55,438 bases of DNA from an uncultured Collinsella sp. Lineage in GTDB: Bacteria > Actinomycetota > Coriobacteriia > Coriobacteriales > Coriobacteriaceae. Made by a program: the position numbers and the translations under genes. The stretch is from the NCBI GenBank assembly GCA_900541855.1, contig UQLD01000016.1:1-55438 (forward strand), in the 5' to 3' direction. Shown here piece after piece: positions 17,080 through 25,666 of the stretch. The notes beneath the pieces were generated by a model. That model searched no databases, had not been told where the DNA came from, and was given only the letters and a program-made list of their open reading frames with translations. How positions within the stretch are numbered: position 1 is the stretch's first letter; the number at the start of each line of letters is the position of its first letter.

Positions 17080-17928
17080 ATGAGCAAGGCTGATCAACAG
17101 TTTGTATCCATGTGCCGCGATATTCTGGACCATGGCACCACCACCGAGGGGCAAAAGGTCCGTCCGGTGTGGGAGGATGGCACCCCTGCCTATACCATTA
17201 AAAACTTTGGCGTTACGGCACGCTACGACCTGCGCGAGGAGTTCCCCGCGCTTACCTTGCGCCGCACGGCGCTTAAGTCTGCGATGGACGAGATCCTGTG
17301 GATCTATCAAAAGAAGTCCAATAACGTTCATGACCTCAACAGCCATATTTGGGACGAGTGGGCCGACGAGACCGGCTCCATCGGCAAGGCCTATGGGTAT
17401 CAGATTGGCCAGAAGAGCCATTATGCCGAGGGCGATTTCGACCAGATGGACCGCGTGCTGTACGACCTTAAGCATACGCCGTACAGCCGCCGCATCATGA
17501 CCAACACGTACGTGTTTAGCGACCTGTCCGAAATGCACCTGTATCCGTGCGCGTACAGCGTGACCTATAACGTTACGCAGCGCCCGCATGACGATAAGCC
17601 CACGCTCAACATGATTCTCAACCAGCGCAGCCAGGACATTTTGGCCGCGAACAACTGGAATGTGTGCCAGTACGCCATTTTGCTGATGATGGTCGCGCAG
17701 TCGGTCGACATGATTGCTGGCGAGCTGCTGCACGTGATCGCCGATGCCCATATTTATGACCGTCATGTCGATATCGTCCGTGAGCTTATCGAGCGTCCGC
17801 AGTTTGCGGCGCCTAAGGTAACGCTTAACCCCGACGTGCATGATTTCTACGCGTTTACGACCGATGACCTTATCGTGGAGGGCTACGAGCACGGCCCGCA
17901 GGTCAAGAACATTCCCATTGCGGTGTAG
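17080..17928 (+). CDS. thyA: Thymidylate synthase ThyA
   Basis: This 282-residue protein has the ThyA fold. 'EMHLYPCAYSVTYNV' holds the catalytic Cys in the PCAY form seen in Bacillus ThyA, and 'LNQRSQDILAANNWNVCQYA' holds the phosphate-binding Arg and the nucleotide-contacting Asp/Asn. It methylates dUMP to dTMP using methylene-tetrahydrofolate. The frame opens upstream at 16987 across the operator region, but AGGAGG (17070-17075) fixes the start at ATG 17080. A -10-like TACAAT lies at 17040-17045 without a clear -35. folA follows directly and regenerates tetrahydrofolate. Confidence 0.96.
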   Translation: MSKADQQFVSMCRDILDHGTTTEGQKVRPVWEDGTPAYTIKNFGVTARYDLREEFPALTLRRTALKSAMDEILWIYQKKSNNVHDLNSHIWDEWADETGSIGKAYGYQIGQKSHYAEGDFDQMDRVLYDLKHTPYSRRIMTNTYVFSDLSEMHLYPCAYSVTYNVTQRPHDDKPTLNMILNQRSQDILAANNWNVCQYAILLMMVAQSVDMIAGELLHVIADAHIYDRHVDIVRELIERPQFAAPKVTLNPDVHDFYAFTTDDLIVEGYEHGPQVKNIPIAV

Positions 17929-17937
17929 GTGGCGCTT

Positions 17938-18456
17938 ATGACGTGTAAGCTTTCTGCCATCGTCGCCGTGTGTGATGATTGGGGCATTGGTTGCGAGGGC
18001 GACATGGTGGTGTCCAATCGCGCCGACATGCGCCATTTTGTGGCGTGTACCAAGGGGTGCCCGGTCATTATGGGACGCAAGACGCTGCTGAGTTTTCCCG
18101 GCGGGCGTCCGCTCAAGAACCGCCGCAATATTGTGCTTACCCGCGACGAGAGCTTTGCTCCCGAGGGCGTCGACGTGGTGCATAGTATCGACGAGGCGCT
18201 CGCCGCGGTTGCCGATGAGCCCGTTGCCTGGGTGATCGGTGGTGGCGATGTCTATCGGCAGTTTTTGCCGTACTGCGTGGAGGCCGAGGTCACGCATAAC
18301 CACTGCGTTCATCCCGTGGACACGTATTTTCCCAATTTGGACGCCGATCCTGCATGGGAAGTTTCGCAGGCTGGCGGGGTTGCCACGATTGCCGCGGGCG
18401 AGGGTGACGAGGGTCTCGATTATGAGTTCGTGACATATCGTCGCGTTGAGGCGTGA
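17938..18456 (+). CDS. folA: Dihydrofolate reductase
   Basis: The 172-residue protein shows 'SAIVAVCDDWGIGCEGDMVV', the substrate-contacting acidic residue in 'NRADMRHFV', 'PVIMGRKTLLSFPGGRPLKN' and 'VIGGGDVYRQFLP' (NADPH-binding GG). It reduces the dihydrofolate produced by ThyA. An in-frame GTG at 17929 directly follows the thyA stop and would add three residues. I prefer ATG 17938 because GGTGG (17928-17932) lies 5 bases upstream; either is possible. A GC hairpin without a T tract follows at 18501-18519. Confidence 0.93.
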   Translation: MTCKLSAIVAVCDDWGIGCEGDMVVSNRADMRHFVACTKGCPVIMGRKTLLSFPGGRPLKNRRNIVLTRDESFAPEGVDVVHSIDEALAAVADEPVAWVIGGGDVYRQFLPYCVEAEVTHNHCVHPVDTYFPNLDADPAWEVSQAGGVATIAAGEGDEGLDYEFVTYRRVEA

Positions 18457-18565
18457 ATCGCCTAGCGTGAACGGTATTATCGGGTTGATTGAATGCATGG
18501 GGCGGCGCTTCGCGTCGCCTCGTTTGGTATAGATGTGCTGTTAAGAAGGGTGCGGGCTGGCTGCT

Positions 18566-19480
18566 ATGACTGATGCCGTTGAGGTTCTGCGAATCGATTC
18601 GCTTACGGATGAGCGGCTCGACGCCTACGTGCGACTGACCGAGCGCGAGCTTCGCTGCGTGCTGGAGCCCCAAAAGGGTATCTTTATCGCTGAGAGTGCC
18701 AAGGTTATCGAGCGCGCGGTGCGTGCCGGATACCAGCCGTTGAGCTTTCTTTTGGGCGAACGCTGGCTCGATCAGATGATGCCGCTGTTTGAGCGCCTGG
18801 TTGTGCGCGAGGGCGCAGGTCCGGTTCCTGTGTTCGTTGCCTCCATGGAGCTCATGGAGCAATTGACGGGCTTTAACGTGACGCGCGGTGCGCTCGCGGC
18901 GTTTCGTCGCCCGCGGCAGATTCCGGTTGATGAGTTCTTGGGTGGCGTCGTCGAGGCGGCGGGCGAGCGCCCGGTGCGCGTGTGCGTGCTCGAGGGTATT
19001 GTCGACCATACCAATGTGGGCGCGATTTTCCGTTCGGCGGCCGCATTGAACGTTGACGGTATTTTGGTCAGCCCTACGTGCTGCGACCCGCTGTACCGTC
19101 GCTCGGCCCGCGTGAGCATGGGCACGGTGTTTCAGGTGCCGTGGACGCGCATTGGCAGCGAGGCTCGCGTGTGGCCGCACGATGGCCTGGCGGCACTGCA
19201 CGAAGCCGGTTTTTCTTGTGCTGCCATGGCATTGACGGACGATTCCGTATCGCTGGACGATCCCGTGCTGCAGGAGATTGACCGCCTGGCAATCTTTATG
19301 GGTACCGAGGGTGCCGGCCTGGGTGCCAAGACTATCGCGGGCTGCGACCGGGCCGTGCGCATTCCGATGGCGCACGGGGTCGATTCGCTTAACGTGGCAG
19401 CGGCGAGTGCCGTCGCCTTTTGGCAGCTGTGCCCGCACGTGAGCAACGAGTATCACTACCAGCCGGGGCTGTATCACTAG
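18566..19480 (+). CDS. SpoU/TrmH-family RNA 2'-O-methyltransferase
   Basis: A 304-residue protein. The N-terminal substrate-binding region contains 'FIAESAKVIERAV'. The C-terminal SPOUT knot domain has 'EGIVDHTNVGAIFRSAAAL' (motif 1), 'FMGTEGAGLGAKTI' (motif 2) and 'IPMAHGVDSLNVAAASAVAFW' (motif 3). These are the three SAM and RNA-ribose methylation motifs of TrmH/RlmB-type enzymes. The exact target (23S rRNA or tRNA) cannot be told from sequence. It stands alone between folA and a MATE gene. A TATAGA at 18530 could be its -10. Confidence 0.9.
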   Translation: MTDAVEVLRIDSLTDERLDAYVRLTERELRCVLEPQKGIFIAESAKVIERAVRAGYQPLSFLLGERWLDQMMPLFERLVVREGAGPVPVFVASMELMEQLTGFNVTRGALAAFRRPRQIPVDEFLGGVVEAAGERPVRVCVLEGIVDHTNVGAIFRSAAALNVDGILVSPTCCDPLYRRSARVSMGTVFQVPWTRIGSEARVWPHDGLAALHEAGFSCAAMALTDDSVSLDDPVLQEIDRLAIFMGTEGAGLGAKTIAGCDRAVRIPMAHGVDSLNVAAASAVAFWQLCPHVSNEYHYQPGLYH

Positions 19481-19536
19481 GCAGATAGTTTGCACCGGGC
19501 TCTGACTCGGGGTGTTTCGGTCGACGTCGGTCGGTG

Positions 19537-19556
19537 CTAAGCTGCTATTAGCTTAG
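19537..19556. promoter_or_regulatory. Small inverted repeat upstream of the MATE gene
   Basis: CTAAGCT (19537-19543) and AGCTTAG (19550-19556) form a perfect 7-bp inverted repeat about 50 bases before the MATE start. It may be an operator or part of a leader hairpin. No function can be assigned. Confidence 0.35.
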
Positions 19557-19605
19557 GTCTTTAATTACTGTTTTGTCGGTTGACGTACGCTTTTGGGGAG
19601 GGCGT

Positions 19606-20955
19606 GTGGCTAAGAAATCTACGGCTATCGATGTAACGCAGGGTGTTATTTGGCAGCAGCTGCTTTCGCTGTGCGTTCCCATCTTTTTTAGTTCGTTTTT
19701 TCAGCAGGCCTACACGCTTATCGGTACCTATATCGTCGGCCAGTTTGGCGGCAAGCTCGCGCTAGGTGGCATTCAAGCTACGATGGTGCTCACCGAGCTC
19801 TGCATTGGCTTTTGCGTTGGCGTCGGCGCCGGCTGCGCGGTCATTACCGGTCAGTATTTTGGTCAGCACGATGATGAGCGACTGAGCCGTTCGGTCCATA
19901 CGGCCATGACGCTCGCGCTGGTGGGCGGTATCGTTTTCTCGATTCTTGGCATAGTGTTCGTTGAGCCCATGCTGGTACTTATGAACACTCCACATGAACT
20001 TTTGGCCGAGGGCGTGGCCTATGCTCGTTGCTATTTTGCCGCCATGGTTGCGGCGCTGCTGCTCAATATGGGAACGGCACTGCTGCGCGCCGTGGGCGAC
20101 ACGCGCGGGCCTGCTGTGATCATCGCTTCCGGCTGCCTTGTTAATGCGGTGCTGGATGTCATCTTTGTTGCCGTGCTTCATATGGAGGCGCTGGGCTGCG
20201 GCATCGCGGTGGCGCTGACCATTTGCTCCAACGCCACGATGATCGTGATTCGCATGATGCACGCACCGGGTGCGTGGCGGCTTTCACTGTCCAAACTCGG
20301 CATTGATCCTGGCATTTGCAAGAGCATGATCTCGTGTGGTCTGCCGCTTGGCTTTCAGTCTGCTGCGTATTCGATTTCCAACGTTTTGATTCAGGTGTCG
20401 GTCAATTCGTTTGGTGCCGATGTCACCACGGCGTGGGGTCTTTCGGGCCGCTTGGATGGCATCGTCTGGATGGTTACCGAGGCGCTTGGCGTGTCGATCA
20501 CCACGTTCTCGGCACAGAACTTTGGCGCGCGCAACTACGAGCGCATGCGCAAGGGCTACCATACGTCGCTCGTGCTGTCGTTTATGCTCATTGGCGGCCT
20601 GTCTGCCGTGCTGCTGGTATTCTCGGGTCCGTTGTCGCGTCTGTTTGTCGACGATGCTTCGATTTCGGCGTATACCACGACGATTCTTCATTTCATTGCG
20701 CCGTTCTACGCGATTTTCTCGATTATCGAGAACGCGTCGGGCTCCATTCGTGGTGCCGGCGTGAGCTTGCAGCCCATGCTGCTCACGATTTTTGGCACCG
20801 TCGTGCTCAGGGTGATCTGGGTGTTTGCGATTATGCCGTTCGATCCGTCGCTTGAGCACCTGCTGCTGGTCTACCCTGCAACCTGGCTCATCACCGCCAC
20901 GATGTTCACCATCTACCACCATAGCGGCAACTGGCTCGGCCGCGCCACCGCCTAA
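19606..20955 (+). CDS. MATE family multidrug/Na+ antiporter
   Basis: The 449-residue membrane protein has about 12 hydrophobic segments in two related halves. It opens with 'GVIWQQLLSLCVPIFFSSFF' and has the MatE pattern 'GQFGGKLALGGIQATMV'. Later segments include 'SAAYSISNVLIQVSVNSFG' and 'ITTFSAQNFGARNYER'. MATE proteins export cationic compounds in exchange for Na+ or H+; the substrate is unknown here. The frame opens at a TTG (19573), but GTG 19606 behind GGGGAGGG is better supported. The stop codon lies inside a compound inverted repeat shared with the convergent cobO gene. Confidence 0.92.
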   Translation: MAKKSTAIDVTQGVIWQQLLSLCVPIFFSSFFQQAYTLIGTYIVGQFGGKLALGGIQATMVLTELCIGFCVGVGAGCAVITGQYFGQHDDERLSRSVHTAMTLALVGGIVFSILGIVFVEPMLVLMNTPHELLAEGVAYARCYFAAMVAALLLNMGTALLRAVGDTRGPAVIIASGCLVNAVLDVIFVAVLHMEALGCGIAVALTICSNATMIVIRMMHAPGAWRLSLSKLGIDPGICKSMISCGLPLGFQSAAYSISNVLIQVSVNSFGADVTTAWGLSGRLDGIVWMVTEALGVSITTFSAQNFGARNYERMRKGYHTSLVLSFMLIGGLSAVLLVFSGPLSRLFVDDASISAYTTTILHFIAPFYAIFSIIENASGSIRGAGVSLQPMLLTIFGTVVLRVIWVFAIMPFDPSLEHLLLVYPATWLITATMFTIYHHSGNWLGRATA

Positions 20956-21041
20956 TGATCCGTATGAGACGGAGGAAAAAGGATCATTTCTCTCCGTCTT
21001 GATGTCGATGATCCGTTTTCCTCCGTCCCTTTTGGATCATT
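20954..21041. repeat. Compound inverted repeat between MATE and cobO, probable bidirectional terminator
   Basis: Inner arms GACGGAGGAAAAAGGATCAT (20968-20987) and ATGATCCGTTTTCCTCCGTC (21008-21027) pair over 20 bp with one mismatch. Outer arms AATGATCC (20954-20961) and GGATCATT (21034-21041) enclose them. The element overlaps the stop codons of both convergent genes. The double-hairpin design resembles REP/REPIN elements, which is inference. Confidence 0.8.
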
Positions 21042-21526
21042 TAGTATTCGATGCCTTGGCGGGCTAGGAGGCCTTCGTCGAAGTAGTGTTTGATGGGACG
21101 TATTTCGGTGACTAAGTCCGCGAGGTCGGCCAACGGCAGCAGCCCGCGGCCGGTGAGCACGAGTTCCGTGGTGGCGGGCTTTATCGCGATCAGCGCTTCG
21201 ACATCCTCGCGTGTCACGAAGCCGCGGCGCATGGCCTCGCCGAGTTCGTCCAAAATCAGAACGTCGACCTGTGATATCTGCTCGCATGCGAGCTCCATGA
21301 TCTGTGCGGCGCAAGCCTCGGGCGTGTCGCGGTCAGCTTGTACGATGCGCAGCCCCAGGCGCGGCGCGGCATCGTGTTCGGCGCAGTGCAGTTTCTTGGC
21401 AAACTGCAGCCTAAGAACGTCGAGCCCGTAGCCCGTCGCGCGCAGCGCGAGCCCCAGCGCAGCCGTCGTCTTGCCCTTGCCGTCGCCTGTATAGATTTGA
21501 ACCTTGCCGACTTACAGTGATGCCAT
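21041..21526 (-). pseudogene. cobO: Corrinoid adenosyltransferase (CobO/BtuR), interrupted by a stop at codon 5
   Basis: Reading the minus strand from ATG 21526, behind AAAGGAC (21537-21531), gives Met-Ala-Ser-Leu and then TAA (21514-21512). Without a frame change it continues as VGKVQIYTGDGKGKTTAALG, the P-loop start of CobO. The rest is intact: 'LRLQFAKKL' (residues 36-44), 'VDVLILDELGEAMRRGFV', 'ELVLTGRGLL' and the terminal 'KHYFDEGLLARQGIEY'. The product would adenosylate the cobalt of cobyrinate diamide or cobalamin. No usable start precedes the P-loop after the stop. A CAA-to-TAA change would explain it. Options are a recent nonsense mutation, a sequencing error, or read-through. Confidence 0.85.
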
Positions 21527-21603
21527 CTCTGTCCTTTCGTGCCCGGCGTCGGTTTATCGCCGTCCGGGTTGGGTATTCTAGAAAGCATTATCAACCCCAG
21601 TAG

Positions 21604-23511
21604 ATGGAGTTCAAGCAGATGGAGATGGATGACAACAAACGTAGACGGAATATGATTCTCTACGTGCTCATCGCCTTCGTCGTCTACCTCGTGCTCTCGA
21701 CCGTTCTGTTCCCCAACATCGGTCACACGCAGCAGATTACGAAGACCGATTACTCGACGTTTGTCAAAGCGCTCGATAAGAAGAGCGTCGACAAGGTCGA
21801 GTACAACACGGACGATTACTCGATTTATTACACCAAGAAGGGCGAGGACGAGAACATCGCCTACAAGACGACCGGTGTGCCGAATGACGCGGGCTTTACC
21901 GATCGCGTGCTTGAGTCTGGCGCTTCGCTGGAGTCGGTCGTTCCCGATAAAAACTCGGGTTTGATGACCTACTACCTGCTCACCCTCATTCTTCCCATGG
22001 CGATTTTCTTCCTCATCGGTTGGTGGCTCAACCGCCGCATGAAGAAGGCTATGGGCGATGACGGCCCGTCGATGAACTTTGGCGGCGGCGGTTTTGGCGG
22101 CGGCGGACTGGGTAAGTCCGGCGCGCGCGTGATCGCCTCCAAGGACGTGGGCGTGACCTTTAAGGACGTCGCCGGTCAGGAAGAGGCCAAGGAGTCTCTC
22201 AAGGAGGTCGTCGACTTTCTGGAGAAGCCGCAGCGCTACGAGGAGATCGGCGCCAAGCTGCCGCGTGGTGCTCTCCTTGTTGGCCCTCCGGGTACCGGTA
22301 AGACCCTGCTTGCCAAGGCTGTTGCCGGCGAGGCCGGTGTTCCGTTCTTTAGCATTTCGGGCTCTGAGTTCGTTGAGATGTTTGTCGGTCGCGGCGCTGC
22401 TAAGGTTCGTGACCTGTTTAAGCAGGCCAAGGAAAAGGCACCGTGTATCGTCTTTATCGATGAGATCGATACCATCGGTAAGAAGCGCGATGGCGGCGGC
22501 TTTAGCGGCAACGACGAGCGCGAGCAGACGCTCAATCAGTTGCTGACCGAGATGGATGGCTTCGATAACCATAAGGGTATCGTTGTCCTTGCCGCAACCA
22601 ACCGCCCCGACAGTCTCGATCCCGCTCTACTGCGCCCCGGTCGTTTTGACCGCCGCATCCCCGTCGAGCTGCCCGATCTGACCGGCCGCAAGAACATCCT
22701 CGAGCTGCATGCCAAGAGCGTGAAGACCGAGCCGCCGATCGACCTGACCGCGATTGCCCGCGCCACGCCCGGTGCCTCGGGCGCCGACCTGGCCAATATC
22801 ATCAACGAGGGTGCCCTGCGCGCCGTTCGCGAGGGTCGCAAGCGTGCAACCCAGGACGACTTCGAGGAGTCGGTGGAGGTCGTCATTGCCGGCCAACAGC
22901 GTAAGTCCACGGTGCTGTCCGACCACGAGAAGCAGGTCGTTTCTTATCACGAGATCGGCCATGCCATCGTTGCCGCTCGCCAGAAGGGCTCTGCGCCGGT
23001 CACGAAGATCACCATCGTGCCGCGCACGAGCGGTGCTCTTGGTTATACCATGCAGGTCGAGGAGGACGAGCGCTTCCTGACGACGCGCCAGGAGGTCTTG
23101 GACAAGCTCGCTGTCTATTGCGGTGGCCGCGCAGCCGAGGAGCTCATCTTTGGCGAGATGACGACCGGCGCCGCCAACGACATCGAGCAGGCCACCAAGC
23201 TCGCCCGTAATATGGTGACGCGCTTTGGTATGTCCGACGAGTTTGGCATGATGGCGCTCGGTACCGTGCAGAACGCGTATCTCAATCAGGACACGTCGCT
23301 CACCTGCGCCCCCGGTACGGCCGAGCGCGTGGACGCGATTGTCGCCAAGCTGATCGAGGATGCGCACGACCGCGCTTTGCAGATTCTGAAGGAGAACAAG
23401 TTTAAGCTCCACGAGCTGGCTCGTTATCTGTATAAGAAGGAGACCATCACGGGCGAGGAGTTCATGAACCTCCTCACGCGCGAGAATCCGCTGATGCCCA
23501 AGCAGCAGTAA
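21604..23511 (+). CDS. ftsH: ATP-dependent zinc metalloprotease FtsH
   Basis: A 635-residue membrane protease. Two N-terminal membrane segments ('MILYVLIAFVVYLVLSTVLF' and 'YYLLTLILPMAIFFLIGWWL') flank an extracytoplasmic domain. A Gly-rich linker leads to the AAA domain with Walker A 'GPPGTGKT' (residues 227-234), 'FIDEIDTIG' and the SRH 'NRPDSLDPALLRPGRFDRR'. The protease site is HEIGH at 449-453 (more often HEAGH). FtsH degrades misfolded membrane proteins and some regulators. The start could be 21604, 21619 or 21625. Only 21619 has a nearby GGAG (21606-21609), but I give the longest form. A terminator follows at 23539. Confidence 0.96.
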   Translation: MEFKQMEMDDNKRRRNMILYVLIAFVVYLVLSTVLFPNIGHTQQITKTDYSTFVKALDKKSVDKVEYNTDDYSIYYTKKGEDENIAYKTTGVPNDAGFTDRVLESGASLESVVPDKNSGLMTYYLLTLILPMAIFFLIGWWLNRRMKKAMGDDGPSMNFGGGGFGGGGLGKSGARVIASKDVGVTFKDVAGQEEAKESLKEVVDFLEKPQRYEEIGAKLPRGALLVGPPGTGKTLLAKAVAGEAGVPFFSISGSEFVEMFVGRGAAKVRDLFKQAKEKAPCIVFIDEIDTIGKKRDGGGFSGNDEREQTLNQLLTEMDGFDNHKGIVVLAATNRPDSLDPALLRPGRFDRRIPVELPDLTGRKNILELHAKSVKTEPPIDLTAIARATPGASGADLANIINEGALRAVREGRKRATQDDFEESVEVVIAGQQRKSTVLSDHEKQVVSYHEIGHAIVAARQKGSAPVTKITIVPRTSGALGYTMQVEEDERFLTTRQEVLDKLAVYCGGRAAEELIFGEMTTGAANDIEQATKLARNMVTRFGMSDEFGMMALGTVQNAYLNQDTSLTCAPGTAERVDAIVAKLIEDAHDRALQILKENKFKLHELARYLYKKETITGEEFMNLLTRENPLMPKQQ

Positions 23512-23538
23512 AGCCGCGGCCGAGCCAGTAAACGCCGA

Positions 23539-23575
23539 CGCCCCATTTGAGCAGCTTTCTCAAATGGGGCGTTTT
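23539..23575 (+). terminator. Terminator downstream of ftsH
   Basis: CGCCCCATTTGAG (23539-23551) pairs perfectly with CTCAAATGGGGCG (23559-23571) around a 7-base loop, followed by TTTT. Confidence 0.88.
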
Positions 23576-23592
23576 GCTTGAGAGGGATGGAA

Positions 23593-24048
23593 ATGAAGAT
23601 CGTGGTGAGCGCCTGCTTGATGGGCGAGAGCTGCAAGTATAACGGGCTCGACAACTACCATCGCGAGTTGGTCGAGGCCTGCGAGCGTACAGGGACCGAG
23701 GTCCTCTTGGTGTGCCCTGAGGTCTTTGGGGGCCTGCCCACGCCGCGCAAGCCGTCCGAGATTGTGAACGGAGAGGTTCGTACCTGCGAGGGCATATCGG
23801 TCGATCGCGAATTTCGCCTGGGTGCCCAACGAGCGCTCGATATGTGCGAGCAGGCGGGCGGGCCGGAAGAGATCGCCGCGTGCATCCTGCAGGACCGTAG
23901 TCCCTCGTGCGGCGCGGGTCGCATCTACGACGGAACATTCAGCGGCACCCTTACGGCGGGCAACGGCGTCTTCGTTGATTTACTGCTCCGCCACGGTTAT
24001 CGCGTGATCCCGGCTAGCGAGTTCGACCCCAGCATGCTGGAGCAATAA
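23593..24048 (+). CDS. DUF523 family protein
   Basis: A 151-residue Cys-rich protein with the DUF523 pattern: 'VVSACLMGESCKYNG' at the N terminus, 'CPEVFGGLPTPRKPSEI', and 'CILQDRSPSCGAGRIYDG' near residues 100-117. The conserved Cys residues suggest metal or Fe-S binding; no reaction is established for this form. The frame opens at TTG 23578 and ATG 23587, but GAGGG (23582-23586) is best spaced for ATG 23593, which begins exactly at the conserved N terminus. It shares a bidirectional terminator with the convergent dehydrogenase gene. Confidence 0.88.
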   Translation: MKIVVSACLMGESCKYNGLDNYHRELVEACERTGTEVLLVCPEVFGGLPTPRKPSEIVNGEVRTCEGISVDREFRLGAQRALDMCEQAGGPEEIAACILQDRSPSCGAGRIYDGTFSGTLTAGNGVFVDLLLRHGYRVIPASEFDPSMLEQ

Positions 24049-24087
24049 AAAACCACCACAAAGGTGCTGCTCCCTTGTGGTGGTTTT
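24049..24087. terminator. Bidirectional terminator (CCACCACAAAGG stem)
   Basis: AAAACCACCACAAAGG (24049-24064) pairs, with one bulged A, with CCTTGTGGTGGTTTT (24073-24087). A-rich and T-rich flanks suit both directions between convergent genes. The stem is nearly the same as that of the hairpin at 31688-31729. Confidence 0.85.
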
Positions 24088-24096
24088 GGCCTGGGT

Positions 24097-25179
24097 CTAG
24101 AGCGTGTGGCCGTAGGCGTTGGCGGCCTTGATGGCGGCGGCGAATTTTTCGTCGGTGAAGGGCTCCGGGTTGCCTTGCTTCCACTCGTTGGTGGCGTGTG
24201 CGTGCTCGCACAGGGCAGGGATATCGGTCTCGGAAAGCCCGACCTGCTCAAGCGTTACGGGCAGCCCCATCTGCTTGTTGAAGTCAGCATAGCGCTTAAG
24301 GTTCTCGGTGTCGCCCGTGTAGGCGAACAACACCAGCACGCCCAGGCTTACGACTTCGCCGTGCAGGTAGGTGCCCTCACGCGGAATGCTGCAGGTGGCG
24401 TTGTAGAACGCGTGCGCCACGCTCGAGTTGTAGTAGTAATCGTTCTGGTTGGTCAGGTTCGAGACATAGCCCGTGTTGACCACGATGTCGAGCGCGATCT
24501 GCTTGACGGCCTCGCTCGACAGATTCTGACGAACGTCCTCAAGACCCTGAACACCGTAGGTAAACAGCGGCTCGGAACAGGTGTGGGCAAGAGCCAGGCC
24601 AAGGCCGGCGGTGTGCTCCAGGTCGCCGGCGCTCGTGGCGTACTCGACTTCGGGCTGCTTGGACAGGGCGTCGCCCACGCCGGCCCAGAAGTACTCCGCC
24701 GGAGCCTCGGCGATGATCTTGGGATTGATGAAGATGTGCGCCGGTCGGTTGGGGTACGAATAGCCCTCGAGCGATCCATCGTCGTTGTAGACGACGGCAA
24801 TGGCGGTCGCGGCGGAACAGTTAGAGCAAATCGTCGGCACCGTAAAGACAATCTTCTTGAGCTCGATTGCCGCTGTCTTGACGGTGTCGAGTGCCTTGCC
24901 GCCGCCACAGGCGATAAGCACGTCTGCCTGCTGGCAAGCGGGGGAGTTCACGACCTTGGCGATATTGGCGCGCGTACTGTTGGTGCCGTAGACGCGCGTC
25001 TCCAGAATCTCGACGTCGGTACCTTCAAGCGCCGCCTCGATGCCCGGCAGCGCCGCAGCTAGGGCTCGCTTGCCACCAATGATGGCGACTTTCTTCGCGC
25101 CGTACTCCGCCAGTGCGGCGGGCAGCTCGGTAAAGCAATCCTCGCCGACGGTGTAGTCGCTCATTCCGATTGTGCGCAT
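24097..25179 (-). CDS. Glycerol dehydrogenase-like iron-containing alcohol dehydrogenase family protein
   Basis: A 360-residue protein of the GldA branch of the Fe-ADH superfamily. The NAD-binding 'ACGGGKALDTVKTAA' lies at residues 90-104. Metal-binding candidates are D170 ('WAGVGDAL'), H256 ('VAHAFYN') and H273 ('YLHGEVV'). These positions match the D, H, H set of known zinc-dependent glycerol dehydrogenases almost residue for residue. It probably oxidises glycerol or a similar polyol with NAD+; the substrate is uncertain and no dihydroxyacetone kinase is nearby. A GAAGG sequence precedes the ATG at 25179 on the minus strand. It is transcribed away from the ileS leader. Confidence 0.88.
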   Translation of the reverse strand: MRTIGMSDYTVGEDCFTELPAALAEYGAKKVAIIGGKRALAAALPGIEAALEGTDVEILETRVYGTNSTRANIAKVVNSPACQQADVLIACGGGKALDTVKTAAIELKKIVFTVPTICSNCSAATAIAVVYNDDGSLEGYSYPNRPAHIFINPKIIAEAPAEYFWAGVGDALSKQPEVEYATSAGDLEHTAGLGLALAHTCSEPLFTYGVQGLEDVRQNLSSEAVKQIALDIVVNTGYVSNLTNQNDYYYNSSVAHAFYNATCSIPREGTYLHGEVVSLGVLVLFAYTGDTENLKRYADFNKQMGLPVTLEQVGLSETDIPALCEHAHATNEWKQGNPEPFTDEKFAAAIKAANAYGHTL

Positions 25180-25321
25180 GGCAGCCTTCTTTCGTTAGTT
25201 AAAGTGCTTTCAGGTATTTTGCTCCTAGAGAAGGCTAACGACCACGAGAAATTTCTTACGTATGAAACCAGTGTTGAGGGTTTTTCGCCGGCGCGGAACG
25301 TGCTAGCATACTCCGCATAAG

Positions 25322-25626
25322 CGTTGATGGGGACGAGTAGTCGGCCGTCCGCATGCCACAGAGAGCGGGGAGCGCTGAGAACCCGTGCATGCGACCGATG
25401 AAAATCACCCCGGAGCTGCGGTCCCAACGGACGTGCCGCGCAGGCACGTCTTAGTAGATATCGCCGAGATGGTCGTCGATACAGGCCAGCCGAGTAACGG
25501 ATGCGAGCGCGCGAATACGCGGGCGAGGGCATCTAAGCTGGGTGGTTAAACGAAGAGCTTTTGCGGGCATACAGCCCGTTTTTGTGGCGCTTCGTCCCAG
25601 CTTGTAGGGACGGGCGCTTTTTTGGT
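25322..25626 (+). promoter_or_regulatory. T-box riboswitch (isoleucine), leader of ileS
   Basis: The leader has the parts of a transcriptional T-box. Stem I closes through GGGAC (about 25330) and GTCCC (25421-25425), with an AGTA K-turn-like bulge and an AGAGAGCGGGG element. The specifier loop reads GAAAATCA, with ATC (Ile) at 25404-25406 followed by A. A perfect hairpin GACGTGCC/GGCACGTC follows (25430-25450). The T-box GGGTGGTTAA is at 25540-25549. An antiterminator forms by ACGAAG (25550-25555) pairing with CTTCGT (25590-25595) and GGG with CCC. The competing terminator is at 25587-25623. Uncharged tRNA-Ile should favour read-through. An extra hairpin sits inside the antiterminator loop. 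A -10-like TAGCAT lies at 25304. Confidence 0.9.
25587..25623 (+). terminator. T-box terminator before ileS
   Basis: GCGCTTCGTCCC (25587-25598) pairs, with one bulge, with GGGACGGGCGC (25607-25617), followed by TTTTTT (25618-25623). It shares the CTTCGTCCC strand with the antiterminator. Confidence 0.88.
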
Positions 25627-25666
25627 GCCCAACGGGCGTGCGCGCCCACGACATGAAAGGGGTACC

